This document shows, piece after piece, positions 1 through 11,749 of a stretch of 64,000 nt of DNA (its first letter is position 1; each line of letters starts with the position of its first letter). Where the stretch lies: positions 290,757,533 through 290,821,532 of the forward strand of contig CM041778.1 in the NCBI GenBank assembly GCA_023374045.1, in the 5' to 3' direction. Source of the stretch: Limonium bicolor. Taxonomy: Eukaryota; Streptophyta; Magnoliopsida; Caryophyllales; Plumbaginaceae. The position numbers and the translations under genes are program-made. Under the pieces are notes generated by a model. The model was given only the letters and a program-made list of their open reading frames with translations, was not told the DNA's origin and did no database searches.

Positions 1-675
1 ATCATGGATATGACTCCCAGTTTATAATAAGAGACGTTTAGGGATAACCCGATTAGTGGGTAAGTGTCGTCTATTAAGGAAATAACTCCATTAGAGGAGA
101 AACACTCTAGGGGTTAAAGAACACAATGAGTGATTTATTAAGGATAGATGTGTTGTCTGTTTTATTGAGCCCATTGTTGTTGGTATGTAATGTATTATGT
201 GTTTATAGTTAACATGCATGATTCAAATAAAATCAACCGCATGCTTAGACGACAATTAGTTGTGCGTGGCCCGGTAGCATGCGGGCTGCGGGATTACCAT
301 ACCAGCAAAGGTGCTGAGCCCCTTGGGGGCCACCCTTTCTTCCAATTCTATTTCAGGTACAAGGAGCTGGAGACCGTCCGAGAGTAGGACGGGGTAGTTG
401 ATTCTACACGGGTAGTTAATGAATTACTTATGCATTGTAGGTGTAGTAAGACCGAAATTGTTGTCGGCATTAGGTTGTAGATACTCGGTACAGTTGGAAT
501 GTATATGTATAATGGTTGTTCTTAATGGAAAGGGTTAGTATGTGTAGTTGCTCGGGAATCTAGTCCATCAGACTGATACAATGTATATGTATTAGCCTTG
601 TTAGCCACGTGGGTGGTTAACAGCGTGTAACACCAACGGTTTAAATAATGTGATGATGTATATTTTCAGCTGCAG
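1..675 (+). repeat. Tekay-like (Ty3/gypsy chromovirus) LTR fragment
   Basis: This stretch aligns by eye with the 3' half of the LTR of element D. Around 255-400 it has the same order of landmarks as 33305-33440: a GACAATTAGT word, a cluster of C/G runs with an imperfect palindrome (CCCCTTGGGGGCC), a CAGGTA word, and GAGAGTAGGA. The flanks differ a lot, so it is a related but distinct family. The LTR end motif (GGGTGTTACA in D) is not seen; the fragment seems to stop where the AAATGAC-rich leader of element A begins. The left end lies outside the window. The short ORF at 190-387 crosses this structural region and is not credible as a gene. Confidence 0.5.
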
Positions 676-1013
676 ACTTAAATGACAGAAATTAAATGAC
701 AAAATTTAGATTACTGAAATTTAAAGGACAATGGTAATTTAAATAACTGGAAAGTAAATGACAGGAAATTTAAATGACTCGGAAATAAATGACAGTAAAG
801 TAAATGACTGGAAAAAATAAATAACTATAATTAATGCGATATTTAAATTGCTTGAATAATTAAATGACAGAAATTAGTAGAAATAAAATAAACAACAAAC
901 TAAATAGTATAAACAAAATATTAACAGAATAAAGAAAACAGAATATTATAGAAACAAAATATTATAATATAACAGGTGAATTATCCGGGGCTTAGGGACT
1001 AGAATAAATCAAG
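660..1013 (-). repeat. Leader of Athila/Tat-like element A, TGTCATTT repeats
   Basis: A degenerate array of AAATGACAG / AAATTTAAATGAC words, which read TGTCATTT on the minus strand. It lies just downstream, on the minus strand, of the tRNA-Asp primer-binding site. The same kind of repeat occupies the same place in element G (56155-56460). It is therefore best read as the untranslated leader between PBS and gag. No gag remnant of this element is visible; the element is cut off near 660 against the Tekay-like LTR fragment. Confidence 0.6.
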
Positions 1014-1031
1014 TCCCCGGCAACGGCGCCA
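1014..1031 (-). promoter_or_regulatory. Primer-binding site (tRNA-Asp), element A
   Basis: On the minus strand this reads TGGCGCCGTTGCCGGGGA, an 18-base complement to the 3' end of plant tRNA-Asp. Three bases separate it from the LTR end (CTGCA), as expected for an Athila/Tat element transcribed leftwards. Confidence 0.9.
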
Positions 1032-1991
1032 TTTTGCAGACAGGATAATGAGAGTGGTTGGAACTGACGTATTTAAAACAAAAGAAAAAGAAATTAAAAA
1101 CTCAAAATACCTTACGGGCTGCAAACAAAATCCCGGTCGCAGTAGTATAGTAAAGCGGAGGCGACCGGATATCGAACCGTGGGACTAAAGGGGAATTATC
1201 TAATTCCTAAGTTGTGTCACAAAAAGGGGGGATTAATTGACTTGTTTTATAAATAAAAAGGATAGATAAAATAAAATGAGTAAAAGGTAAAATAAACGGG
1301 TCTCTGGGTTCAGGTTTATATAGTCTGCTCTTTTATGCTATGTCTACCGGTTTTATTGTGATACTTTGGCAAAATTCCTGTTATTATCTTGAGGACTAAA
1401 TTATAGACTCAAAAGATCTCGTTTACCAGAACATGCTCGGTCTAACCCAGATTCGAGCAAAACACATGTAAACGGGATGAGAAATTATATTTGTGTGAAA
1501 ATACAAACTTATTAAATCATAATAAGCTTTCTACAGATTTACGGCTTAATTAACCTGTCTATTTATCACGGATCTAATCGAAATAGATTTAGTAAAGCAT
1601 TTTAATCAATTTATGAAATTTATTAAAAAGGCGAGAGATAGGCTTTAATCATATTAAACTGTATTTAATTAAACCGGTAAAAAAATAATTACATAATTAA
1701 ACAAACTATAAATTAACCTTCACCCAGAGTATTTCCTCTTAGCCCAACATAGTTAAAAAGAAGACAGAATAAGAAGTAGAAGAATTCATCTGGAAAAGAC
1801 TCTCAATTCAGCTCCACTATTTTGATTGCTAATATTTTGGACAGAGGTTGGACATAATAACGGTAAGGAAATGGAATGATTTATGGGATGCGGTGCTGTG
1901 TGAATGGTGTGAAATGAAGATGGAAAATGTATGTGGAATGGGGTGTGGAATGGATGGAGATAATGATGTCCAATGGTGAGGGAAGATGGTT

Positions 1992-2001
1992 GTATTTATA
2001 G
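1992..2001 (-). promoter_or_regulatory. TATA box of LTR A
   Basis: CTATAAATAC on the minus strand, about 460 bases inside the U3 end of LTR A. Position and sequence fit the LTR promoter driving leftward transcription. Confidence 0.55.
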
Positions 2002-2102
2002 AGGAAAATAGGGGGTATGTGGAGGAGAATGACGTGTTAAAAGATAATTTTGATTATCTTCCCACTTGCTATGTCGACGCTGGCTCAAAATTGCAGAAAT
2101 CG

Positions 2103-2210
2103 ACCTGTCCGAACCAGCGTCCGAACCTGCTGGTTCGGACAGGTACTATTACACCGCGTAAGAAATTCTCGTAAAGTGCTTGAATCTGATGGTTCGGACG
2201 CAAGTTTGGA
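2103..2210. repeat. CGGAC-core palindrome patch in LTR A
   Basis: GGTTCGGAC and its reverse complement GTCCGAACC recur here. Bases 2103-2117 and 2130-2144 form a perfect 15-bp inverted repeat around a 12-base loop that itself carries another GTCCGAACC word. Two looser copies follow near 2188-2210. It lies downstream of the TATA box on the plus-strand map, i.e. on the U3 side of the minus-strand LTR. Confidence 0.8.
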
Positions 2211-2458
2211 CGAGAATTGTTTTGCCTCTAAAATCTTCGTTTGAGCTCCGATTTGATCCCCGTTTGTTGCGTTGCAAAGCTTATGAAGTGTACTATGTGA
2301 TTCCAAGACCTTTTGCTGCATTTTATTCATAAAATATATCAGTTCATATCAAAACATAAATCTAGGAAAAAACATATAGTAAGTGGGAAACATTACTTTA
2401 AGTGTTGCAAATAATAAGGTAGTTAAACCCTAAAAGTCTACATGTTTCACACTTATCA

Positions 2459-4242
2459 AGAATCAAGCTTAATTAGGTAGGTGCATTACTTTGATTTTTA
2501 TACAGCAATCAAGCTCATTTTCATTATTCATTATTGGCAAGGATAGAGGAAAGGAGGGACTTTGTGTGCCACTTGAATACAAGATGAAAAGGCAAGGTAG
2601 GTAAGCTTGTCTCTTTAGAATTTTCAAAGCTTAATTATGTTGCTCTTGGGTCAGAATTCTCACGCCACTTAAGCTGGAAGATAAGCTGATTCATTGACAT
2701 ATATTAGACTAATATCAACGTGTAACTTAAGTAGATCTAGATTTAAGTACATATTAAATTCATTACTTTTCCTAAAGCTTATCTGCTTGTCATTTTCCTA
2801 CAGATTTATTTGGCAATGGGAGGGCCAAATTGGCTAATATTCTCCTGCCATAATGTCACATAACATGTGGGAGGATGAGTCATCAAATTCCATGACTATA
2901 CAAAAGCAAAATCCTTGCTTTTTAACTACAAAATTCGGCCACATGTGTAACTAGGTGGGACTGATTTTCAACTTGGTTTTTGTCACATTATATTACATTA
3001 AGATCATATTGTAACATGTTATAGGTTACGACATTTATTTGGTACATTTATACCAAGGTAAAAGATGAAAGTTTCTAAGGTAAATGTTGAATTTATAGTA
3101 CTTTTTGAGTAGATTTTAGGCCCTATTAGTGCTACTGTTTTAGCACTGTATTTGATTGATTAAGATGGTCAATCCATCCCCATTTAAGATTCCCAATTCG
3201 TGGCTCCTCAAAAACTTCAAGGTAATAGCGTAGAACGCGTTTTTACGGCACCCGAGAGTGCGTTTTTGTGCTCTAAGGATATTTTGGAAACTAAATTGTT
3301 CCAACGAGTTCCAAGTGTTTATAAACAGTGTTTATGGTCAATAATGATATGATAAGGTGTTACATTGAGTTATATGGGGTTATATCAACTCGTGACACAA
3401 TTCCCGGGCTACCGGGACACTCCCAGACCAAAACAAGAGCGTTCAGAATTTCCCCCGAGCACTTTATGTATTTTTGAAAAATTAGCTCAAGAATTATATT
3501 TATGATGATGAATAATTATGGTAGGAACTCCATGAATGAATTCTATAGGAGTTCGTGCCACTTCGGCACCTCTCCTAGGCCTTCCCGGGCGTTTATGGGG
3601 GCCACAAGGGTTCCTCCGCGCACATTGAGTTTAATTGAGAATTTGGCATGAGAACTTCCCTTTATATGTTTAATAAAGTGTTATGGTGTATTTTGAATGA
3701 ATTGTAATGATTTATCTCATCTTATAAAGCATTTCCGGGTGTTTCCGGGACTTTTCGGGCCTTAAAGGAGGTGTGTCGACTATCCCGGGCCTTTTGCATT
3801 TTTACTCAGTTCTAGATGAGGTCCTATGTTTTAAGGGTCATATAATGATCCTTAATTTACATGGTTTGAGTTTTATAGTTTATATATCATAGTTAGCTTA
3901 AGGTCCGGCTTAGCGCGCGTTGTTCACCTTTAGGAGTTTAGGTGCGTTTTTAACGCCTAAATGTTTATGTTTTTTCTTAGGGTTTCATAATCCCCCAAAA
4001 ATATTAATTTCCATTATTTAATTATTTAATGGTTAGGGGTATTTCAGTAAATTTTACACAATCTGTCGGCACTCAAATTCATCATCACAACTATTTTCAA
4101 ACTTAAAACATCGGCGAACCTCCTCTATGAATATGCTCTATGACAAGTTAATGGGACGGTGATCTAATCGACCCCTGCGCATGTGTATGTTGTGAGCATG
4201 AGGAAAAATTTGGGACCAAGCAAAAGTTGCCTAAAATCTATC
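2459..4242. other. Unclassified repeat-like sequence
   Basis: AT-rich, with no credible ORF. From about 3400 to 3790 there is a patch of CCCGGG-type words (CCCGGGCTACCGGGACACTC, TTTCCGGGACTTTTCGGGCC and similar), resembling the GC-rich patches found in the LTRs of this window, so this may be part of another LTR. The copia-1 target site lies at its right edge, so the sequence once continued directly into 10448. Confidence 0.4.
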
Positions 4243-4247
4243 CAGCC

Positions 4248-5330
4248 TGTTAAGTCAAGATCCCTTAGTTTTAATTATAGCAAACCTTGTATTATGTATT
4301 TAACATGTTTGTTAAGGTTTGATATTCAGATAGAAAGGCTAAGGAGTGGCTTTGCACGCAAGGTTACAAGTGCGCTCAATTCATGACATGTGCCAAACCG
4401 GTAGCGCACCTATCTAGGAGAGCTCACACTAGAAATTTCTAGCACACATAAGAAGTCAGGCATCACACGAAGATATCTCTTATGCTTTAGGAGTAAATTA
4501 AAGACAAAGACTGGAAGAAGATCGACATACTCATTCAGACTCACACATCCTCATATTCAACAAGCACACGACAAGAATATAACTCATTAATGTGCAAATG
4601 GACAAGATAAGTAAAGGGATAGTTACCAAAATGATTACATAGCCATAATGATGTCTAAAGGAGCATTTCATTAATGAGCCAGACAAGATCAGACAAGTTG
4701 AGCACACAAGTTGAGCTGAACCAATCGAGAGAGCTGTTGCCGACGTGTCCAGTAGCAAGGCGACACGTGTTCCAACAACTCTAAATCAAGTTGAAGCCTC
4801 TCTACAATTCTAGTATGGTTGTTAAGTGAAACGTCAAAGCTGCAATCGACTCCTTAAGTCTAGGAGTTTATAGGTCGGTAGTTTTGTCTTAACTAACCGT
4901 ATATACTCTTGCATTTATGTAATATGTATAAGTATGTACAAGAGAGAAAAAAACAGAGAGATTATTTGAGCAAGTGTGAATCAGACTTTAGTGTGTGTAA
5001 AGGCTAGATAGTTGGTGAGCTGGTTAGGACTGGAGTTGTATGACAACACTTTGTAATTGGTAGACTGATCAGTCGGGCAGCTATTGGGGAACTGTAGACT
5101 AGCTATCAGGAGAGGGTAAAGGACCTTAAGATAAAGTCCTAAACTGTCCCGAAGTCCGTGTGTGGGGCAATAATGATTGAGTGAATTTCGTGTGTGTAAA
5201 TTCTTAATCAAAATGGAGTTTCCAGTTTAAGTTTATCTCGTGTCCTTCCTTAACTATCAAAGTATTATCTGAGCCAACGATACGTCCATGATCGATCAGG
5301 GGCACACATCAGGAGCGCTAGTTAGTTTCA
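4248..5330 (+). repeat. 5' LTR of copia-1
   Basis: Starts TGTTAAGTCAAGATCC, matching (as reverse complement) the U3 ends of the copia-2 LTRs, and ends GTTAGTTTCA two bases before the initiator-Met PBS. About 1.08 kb. The ORFs inside it are chance. Confidence 0.88.
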
Positions 5331-5332
5331 AT

Positions 5333-5344
5333 TGGTATCAGAGC
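5333..5344 (+). promoter_or_regulatory. Primer-binding site (initiator tRNA-Met), copia-1
   Basis: TGGTATCAGAGC, the complement of the plant initiator tRNA-Met 3' end, two bases after the LTR. This is the usual copia primer. Confidence 0.9.
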
Positions 5345-5386
5345 AGGCCTCTTCTAGAAAGAAAACTGCTTTAGAAGACGATTAAA

Positions 5387-5722
5387 ATGTCTCACACAAG
5401 CCTACTAGCGTCAGAAGAAGGTCCGGTACCAAACCGACCATCACTTTTCAATGAAGATAACTACACTCACTAGAAGAATAAAATGGAGTTTCACATCAAG
5501 TCTGATGATCCAAGGATGTAGAGGGTTATATCACATGGTGAATACACCTTCCAAAATGCTCAAGGACAAGACATATCTGTTGAGCGCATGACCGATGATC
5601 AAATCAAGAAGTTGGTTTTCAATGCTTGAGCCATAAGGATTCTACATTGTGCACTACTACCTGAGCAATATTCCAAAATAGCCTCAGCTAAAGCAGCTCA
5701 AGAGATTTGGAATGGAGGCATG
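5387..5722 (+). pseudogene. Gag remnant of copia-1
   Basis: Starts at the ATG of MSHTSLLASEEG, which corresponds to MSHASILA in copia-2. Residues up to about 110 of the UBN2-type copia gag domain can be followed (Q-YSKIASAKAAQEIWN) through several in-frame stops. At about 5722 it runs straight into RT sequence because of an internal deletion. Non-functional. Confidence 0.75.
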
Positions 5723-6441
5723 CAAACCGTTTGACACACCTATAGCAGTTGGCATAAAAATGAGTATCCTGACTGGTGACCGAGCAGTCAACCAAACGTT
5801 CATATAGGGAGAAGATTGGTTCTTTACTCTATTTAACTACTAGTAGACCTGACATTATGTAAAACGTTTTCCTATGTGACAAGTTTCAAGCAGATCCAAG
5901 AGAAAGTCACCTCACAACTGTAAAAAGAATCCTACATTACCTCAAAGGGACCATAAAACTTGATCTCTTTTATCCTAAGTTCACTAAATGTAATATTATA
6001 GGATTTTCAGATGCATATTATGGAGGATCTATCACCGATTGAAAAAGCACGTCAGGGACAACATTCTTTGTTGGATCATGTTTAATTGCATGGGGATCAA
6101 AGAAACAACAAAGCGTAGCAATCTCAACTACTGGATCTGAATACATAGCTGCGGCAAGCTGTTGTGCTGAACTCTTATGGGTCAAACAGTAAATTGGTGA
6201 TTATGGAGTCAAGACAGGTACGTTGCCAATTATGTGTGATAATACAAGTGCCATCTCTATTTCCAAAAATCATGTGCATCATTCTCGTACCAAGCATATT
6301 GATATAAGACATCATTTTTTTAGAGATTTTTGTGAAAAGGAATTAGTTGGTATAAAGTACATTTCTACTGAAGACCAACTAGCTGACATTTTTACTAAGC
6401 CTCTAAGTTATGAAAATTCAACAAGGTTGTTCATGATCTGA
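5723..6441 (+). pseudogene. RT C-terminus and RNase H remnant of copia-1
   Basis: Begins within the RT C-terminal region (AVGIKMSILTGDRAV, equivalent to copia-2 AVGTKMGFMIGDRA) and continues into RNase H. Recognisable blocks include KSTSGTTFFVGSCLIAWGSK, the SEYIAAASC segment, and a final QLADIFTKPL. Several in-frame stops are present (for example at 6042 just before KSTSG and about 6190). The best open part is 6223-6441, MCDNTSAISISKNHVHHSR onward. Close counterpart: 20619-21230 on the minus strand. Confidence 0.85.
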
Positions 6442-6952
6442 ATCATATTCATTAATCACTGTTAGGCTGTCTTTTGATTCCCATGATCGGTCACTGACAC
6501 ATGAGCAACACCTTTAACATGGTCGTTTAGTAGTCAACGTAAGTTAAATGCATGGAAAACAAGTCAAACGACTACTTGAAACAGATATGTCAGCATTTTC
6601 ACAAAAGTAAGAATAGATTAGAGAGAGTGCAACGGATAAAAATTGGAAAAATGAAATGGATCGATGACAACTGTCATGACCGCTGCTTGTTATGAATAGT
6701 ACCATTGAGACATGTCAGTGAGAGGACGAGGAGCGGTTACCGACCGTTACTCGATAACCATAAAAGGGTGATGAGAGTCTTGCTCTCGTCACGCTTTTTG
6801 CCCTCACTTTCTAAACTCTCTGAGCATTCAAGCGCTTTCTCTTCTCTCTTACAATAATCCCGTGAACCTAGTGCAAAAATCCTTGCCTCACAGCCACTCT
6901 AAGAATTCTCTAGCAACAATTTTGTAAACTCCAGAAAAATCCCTAGATCAAA

Positions 6953-8881
6953 ATGGCAACAAAATCAGCTCTTCGCTCCAACAAGAAGGCTGCCCTCAAG
7001 GAAGCCTCGTCAACACAAATGGCCATCATGCGGCTGATAGAACCACACAGAGAATCGCCGCCTCATCGCCTATCCAAAGAAATGGAAGATCAACTTGTGC
7101 GTAGGGTGACAGATTAAGGCGAATTGCAACAAGAAGAGGTACTCTATACAAGCCTCTATCTGCCTAAGCTTCACCATCTCATTCAAACCGAGATTCTTAA
7201 ACTGAAAATACTTCCAACTCCTACCTCTACCGAAAATCAAATCATGTCTTCTCACGCTCCATCACCAAAAGTCACCACCAAACACTCCAAAGCCAAAAAT
7301 CTCAAAGTCTCTAAAGACCAAAATCTTACTACTGCTACAACGAGTCGTATAACTCGCGCAACTCGTGCCTCCAAGCGCCAAAACTCAAGAAGAAACTCCA
7401 CAAAAAGCCTATTCCACACCAGAAGGAGCAACTCGCACGGTGCACTTCACCGACGATGAGGAAGCCACTCCCTCAACAGTTGTCAAGGTTGACATTCAAA
7501 AAATAGAGGAGGAGGAGGTGCAAAGTGACGAGAAGTCACAGAAGGAGGCTTCAGCAGAAGAAGGGGGTCATGAAGAAGGTGTGACCGCCCAAGACTTGAA
7601 GGAAGCCGTGGAACCAATCGCTCAGACTACGATACTAGTCGAAGACCGGTCACCGACACCTCAACGATCCAGTCATGATGGTAATAGCGACATTAAGTCC
7701 TCACCGAACATACCAATAGCAGAACAGTGTAAGAAAGTAGAGAAGGACAAAGGAAAGCAAAAGATGGCTCTATCACCACAAGGTCAAGAGCTCGAGGAGC
7801 TCTTCCTTGGCAAGAAGGAGGCTGCAAAGCCACAGCCACCCCAAGCCCTCAAGCGTCTGAAGATGTTCAAAGAGTTGGACCCAGCGATGTTCAAAGCTGA
7901 GAATGTCAACGAAAAATGTCCCGTGTTACGAAAGGCGTTGGACTTGGAATAGATTGAGAAAATGGGTCATGGGAAGATCCAAGAGCTACAAGAGTTCCAA
8001 GGATGGGTAGACTTCTTTCAGGAATCTATCCCCATCTACACCGAGCTGCTCATAGAGCACATGAGGCATCTTGGATCACTCCAAAGCGACGACGATGATG
8101 ACTATATTATCTCAAGGGTTCAAGGCGTACACATCAACATCTCCAAGTCTTGGATCTTTGAGACTTTTGGCTTGGAGCCTAAAGGACTATCATTCTAAAA
8201 GAAATAACTTGGAATGACCTAGGACACCTAGGAGGAAAATTGATCAATCTGCTCAACAAATGAGCAACAATGAAGAATTTCCATACAATGGTGATGTCCA
8301 TACCAGACAGGGTTCACTTTAGTCTACTCACCCACAACATCACCCCAAGGAATCAAAGGACTCACATCGTCAACACAAGAGATGTGAAATTACTCTACAC
8401 CCTAAAGACCAAGGAGAAAATCAACCTTCTTGCTTTGATTCTTCTCACAATTGAGGAGAGTTACTATGTAAATCAGGGTCTAGTGCATGGGGGAGTGGTG
8501 ACCAACGCCCTATAAGAAAATTGAGTGGACCCCGACAGGTACCACAAGTGTGCGTGCACCGCTCACGACAGCATCTGCTCAAAGATGTTGTCCAAAATAG
8601 GGATCAAGAGGAAGGGAGATAAGCTAGTGGTTGCTCAGAAGCCCACAAAGAGCAAGGACTCAAGGTCAGAGCCTCGACCAACTGTAAGAGCATCAGCACT
8701 CAAGAGGAAGAGAAGTCTCTCACCGGTCCACGACAGGTCGGGGACCAATCTGGATACTTCATCTAGGGATGTTCGAAAGAGTGTGAGAGTTACTCTCACT
8801 ACTATGCAGGTCGTCTCTAGAGAAGCAAGTGTTCATCACATGGTTCAAGGAGCTATAGACTTCATAGACTCCCACCTCTAG
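6953..8881 (+). pseudogene. Env-like third ORF of copia-1
   Basis: SIRE/Maximus copia elements carry a long extra ORF between RNase H and the 3' LTR, often called env-like; its function is unproven. Here it starts at MATKSALRSNKKAALKEAS and is broken by frameshifts near 7117, 7390, 7950, 8200, 8260 and 8510. The N-terminal third is basic and Ser/Thr/Pro-rich; the middle is acidic (KIEEEEVQSDEKSQKEAS) with the repeated phrase DRSPTPQR. A folded core follows (VDFFQESIPIYTELL; LLYTLKTKEKINLLALILL), then a basic tail (ALKRKRSLSPVHDRSGT) and VHHMVQGAIDFIDSHL at the end. The same order of blocks occurs in copia-2 (18220-20135, minus). I see no clear signal peptide or transmembrane segment, so an envelope role is not supported by this sequence. 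Confidence 0.7.
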
Positions 8882-9303
8882 CTTGAGTGTTCTTTATCTC
8901 TTAGAGACATAAGTGAAACCGTGAGCAAAATTGGTTTTTAGTTAGTTTTTTTTCACTATTGTTTTGCTGCCATTTACTATCTGTTTCTAAGGCAATCTTT
9001 TGATATAAATGAAATACGAATGTTACTATGTCAACTTGAATGTTCAAAAATTTGTTTACGAAATATAGCCCACAAAACGTTCTAAGACAAACTTTGTACA
9101 ATTGATCAGAGATGTTTAGTCCCATCCATTCCACTAATCCTATCTCCAAACTTGACATCTAAAAAGCCTACAAATATAGCCCACTAGACGTAGCACCTCA
9201 TTTATTACCACTCACCGAGAAGTCGTCGAGCATGTCCTCAAATGTGTACATATACTTGCTCAGTTCATTTGCCACTCATGATCGTCATTTCAAAACTCAC
9301 AAA

Positions 9304-9633
9304 ATGGCACAAACTCCACAAAGCACCTACAGCTCAAATGATAAAACCGTCGATTCCACTATTTGAAAACTCATGTTTACAAAGAATCTAAAGAAATATG
9401 TCGCCCAAAGCTATGTCCAACATAGCTTCGACTCATTCACAGCTTGGTCTAGAACATCAAGTGGTACTCCATCTTAGTGTATAACTCTTCACTACATGGA
9501 GTTCACAGTAGATTCTGAGGAGTCAAACCTCTTTACCACAGCTGAATCACCCTTGTTCAAAGCTTTTTTGGAGGATGAACCTTATGGCTTAGGTGTCACT
9601 GAATGGGATACCCAAACATGTCACTCTATCTAG
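9304..9633 (+). pseudogene. Conserved small ORF (about 110-120 aa) of copia-1
   Basis: Reads MAQTPQSTYSSN..., ending EWDTQTCHSI-stop, with two internal stops. It matches the intact 120-aa minus-strand ORF at 17457-17819 in copia-2 through blocks KKY-AQSYVQ, MEF-(V/I)DS-ES-L, TTAESPL and EWD-Q-CHSI. It lies downstream of the env-like ORF and upstream of the polypurine tract. Function unknown; conservation of the frame between two diverged copies suggests it was a real coding region. Confidence 0.6.
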
Positions 9634-9729
9634 ACTATCTCAATCTTAGTTGTAGTTTGTAATCTATGGAATGTCATGGCCTTTTCAATAAATTAAGTTG
9701 TGTAGTTGCTCCCTATTTTTTCTGTATGG

Positions 9730-9746
9730 CAAAGGGGGAAAGAAAG
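9730..9746 (+). promoter_or_regulatory. Inner polypurine tract, copia-1
   Basis: CAAAGGGGGAAAGAAAG. It matches the inner of two purine tracts in copia-2 (17341-17357, minus). The outer tract next to the LTR has been deleted in this copy. Confidence 0.55.
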
Positions 9747-9755
9747 ATATGTACT

Positions 9756-10442
9756 TGTGCAAATGGACAAGATATGTAAAAGGCTACTTATCATAACAAT
9801 TACATAGCCATAATGAAGTCTAAAGGAGCAGTTATGAGCATTAATGAGCCAAACAAGATCAGACAAGTTGAGCACATAAGTTTAGCTCAACCAATCGAGA
9901 GAGCTGCCGCCGACGTTTCCAGTTGCAAGGCGACACGTGTTCTAACAACTCCAGATCAAGGTGAAGCCTATCTACAATTCTAGTGTGGTTGTTATGTGAA
10001 AGGTCGAAGCTATAATCGACTCCATGAGCATTAATGAAGTCTAAGTAAGTCTGTACAACAGAGAAAAATATAGAGATTATCTGAGCAAGTGTGAATCAGA
10101 CTTAAGTGCGTGTAAAGGCTAGAGAGTTGGTGAGCTGGTTAGGACTGGAGTTGTGTGACAACACTTTGTAATTGGTAGACTGATCAGTCAAGAAGCGGTT
10201 GGGAACTGTAGGCCGGCTGTTAGGAGAGGGTAAAGAACTTTGGGATAAAGTCGTAAACTGTCCCGGAGTCCGTGTGTGGGGCGAGGGAGATTGAGTGAAT
10301 TTCATGTGAGTAAATTCTCAATCGAAATGTAGTTTCCAGTTTAAGTTTATCTCGTGTCCTTCCTTAACTATCAAAGTATTATCTGAGTCAATGATACATT
10401 CACGATCGATCGGGGACACATCAGTAGCGCTAGTTAGTTTCA
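9756..10442 (+). repeat. 3' LTR of copia-1, truncated at its 5' side
   Basis: Homologous to 4591-5330 of the 5' LTR (for example GTGCAAATGGACAAGATA and CAGACAAGTTGAGCACA) and ends TTAGTTTCA followed by TSD CAGCC. It lacks the first ~340 bases; the join with the inner polypurine region lies near 9755. A short internal deletion also removes sequence around 10030. Confidence 0.85.
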
Positions 10443-10919
10443 CAGCCAACATCTCGTATTATCAGGCCCTGGTCATAGATTAGTGTAGGTGTGAGCCTCG
10501 ATTTTAAACCCTATCCTATGTTGATTAAGCTGATTAGGATCTAACCGGGTTTTAGGTCCACTTATAACCTAAGATTATCAACTATGTAATAAAACAATAA
10601 TTATTAAAACCTAAGCTAGCTCACTGGAACCTATTATGAGTCGCCACCTAATTTTAACCTAGAGTAAATTAGGAAAGGTAGAGTTCGGGTTCGGGGGCTT
10701 GGTATTCGACTTATTTAGGGTTCAAATTACTTTCATTACCCTTTCTAGGTCATTTTTCCTCTATTTGGTTTATTTATGGCTTTCTACAAAGTTGTTTTTA
10801 ACCTAGGTGCGCGCTTCTGTTTTTTTTTTATTTTTTGGTGTTTTTTGACAAAAAATTAAAGTGAAATTGAAAGTTACCTAAACTAGGGTTTCGGAGGCAG
10901 AATTAGGTCAAATTTTTAT

Positions 10920-11190
10920 TACGTCCGTAGCCACGGACCTAATGTCCAAGACCACGGACCCCAATTGAATTAAATGATTTCAAAAATAGAACAAAAATAA
11001 AAACGCAAACTTGAAAAGTCCGGGGCCACGGACAGGGTGTCCGTGGGCCCGGACATGTATTGACAGAACCCTAAAATTTAAAAAATTTTAAAACATAAAA
11101 TCCCGCCACCGTCCGTGGGTGTCCGTGGTCACGGACAACCCGTTTGTGGTCCCGGACAATGAGTCCGAGGTCATGGACAACCCACGGACA
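10920..11190. repeat. CGGAC-core palindrome patch (CCACGGAC words)
   Basis: At least ten words of the type CCACGGAC, CCCGGAC or their complements GTCCGTGG, GTCCGGG lie in 270 bp, in both orientations. Pairs such as CCACGGACA-GGG-TGTCCGTGG form short hairpins. Confidence 0.75.
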
Positions 11191-11749
11191 GTGAGTTTTT
11201 GATGGTTCCTGAAGGTGTTTTGAGCTCAAATTTTATGGGTGTGTAGCCTGAAATATTATAAACATGTTAGTAATTGAAAGAACTCAATGTGAAATCGAAA
11301 TTGATACAAAACTTAGCAAACAAGTAACAAGGCAGTAGCTAAAACAATTAGCGATACAGAAGCGAAAAAGAGTTAGTTTGAGCCCAAATTTGAGGCAAGA
11401 CTGATAATATCGTGGGGAGTTAGGAAAGTGAAGTTTCTACCTGTTTTACCTTCGGATTCACGATGATTCTTCACACCGGGATTCGTCGAGTGCTCCGTTG
11501 ATGGTAGACCCGAAAGGTTTTCGAACCAAGCTTCTGGTTGTTGGTTGTTCTTGCTGTTCTTCACGTTTTGGTGGTGTTTATGTGGGGTTTTGATGATTAT
11601 TGGTGCTTTGGGGATTGGAAAACGAGTTTAGATGATGATTTCGGGGGATTTTCGGTATGATTCGGGTGGTCGGGTGTTGAAAAACGTGTGAGAGAGAGAG
11701 AGAGGAGGCTGTGCTTTCTGTCTTCCTATCATATGTTTACACCTTAGCG

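Larger units (their letters stand above)
1035..2458 (-). repeat. Complete LTR of Athila/Tat-like element A
   Basis: On the minus strand the LTR opens with TGATAAGTGTGAAACATG (right edge 2458) and ends CTGCA beside the tRNA-Asp PBS. The opening closely resembles the LTR start of element G (TGATAAGTGTCTAAATG), so A and G are cousins. A TATA box (CTATAAATAC on the minus strand, 1992-2001) marks the probable promoter, putting transcription start near 1960. Only this 5' LTR is in the window; the coding part has been lost to the left. It contains the palindromic CGGAC patch at 2103-2210. Confidence 0.8.
4248..10442 (+). mobile_element. Copia-1: SIRE/Maximus-type Ty1/copia element, internally deleted
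   Basis: Bounded by LTR ends TGTTAAGTC... and ...TTAGTTTCA and flanked by a perfect 5-bp target duplication CAGCC (4243-4247 and 10443-10447). It belongs to the same family as copia-2 but in the opposite orientation. Two large deletions are visible. One joins gag directly to the end of reverse transcriptase at about 5722, removing protease, integrase and most RT. The other removes the region between the inner polypurine tract and the LTR interior, so the 3' LTR lacks roughly its first 340 bases. Since both ends keep the TSD, the deletions followed insertion. Confidence 0.9.

Noticed and set aside
1014..1031. tRNA-Asp-like sequence (also at 28270 and 55954)
   Set aside because: Only the 18-base complement of the tRNA 3' end is present, beside LTR ends. 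These are primer-binding sites, not tRNA genes.
6953..8881. True envelope gene
   Set aside because: The position fits the env-like ORF of SIRE elements, but no signal peptide, fusion peptide or transmembrane helix is visible in copia-1 or copia-2, so only the neutral name is used.
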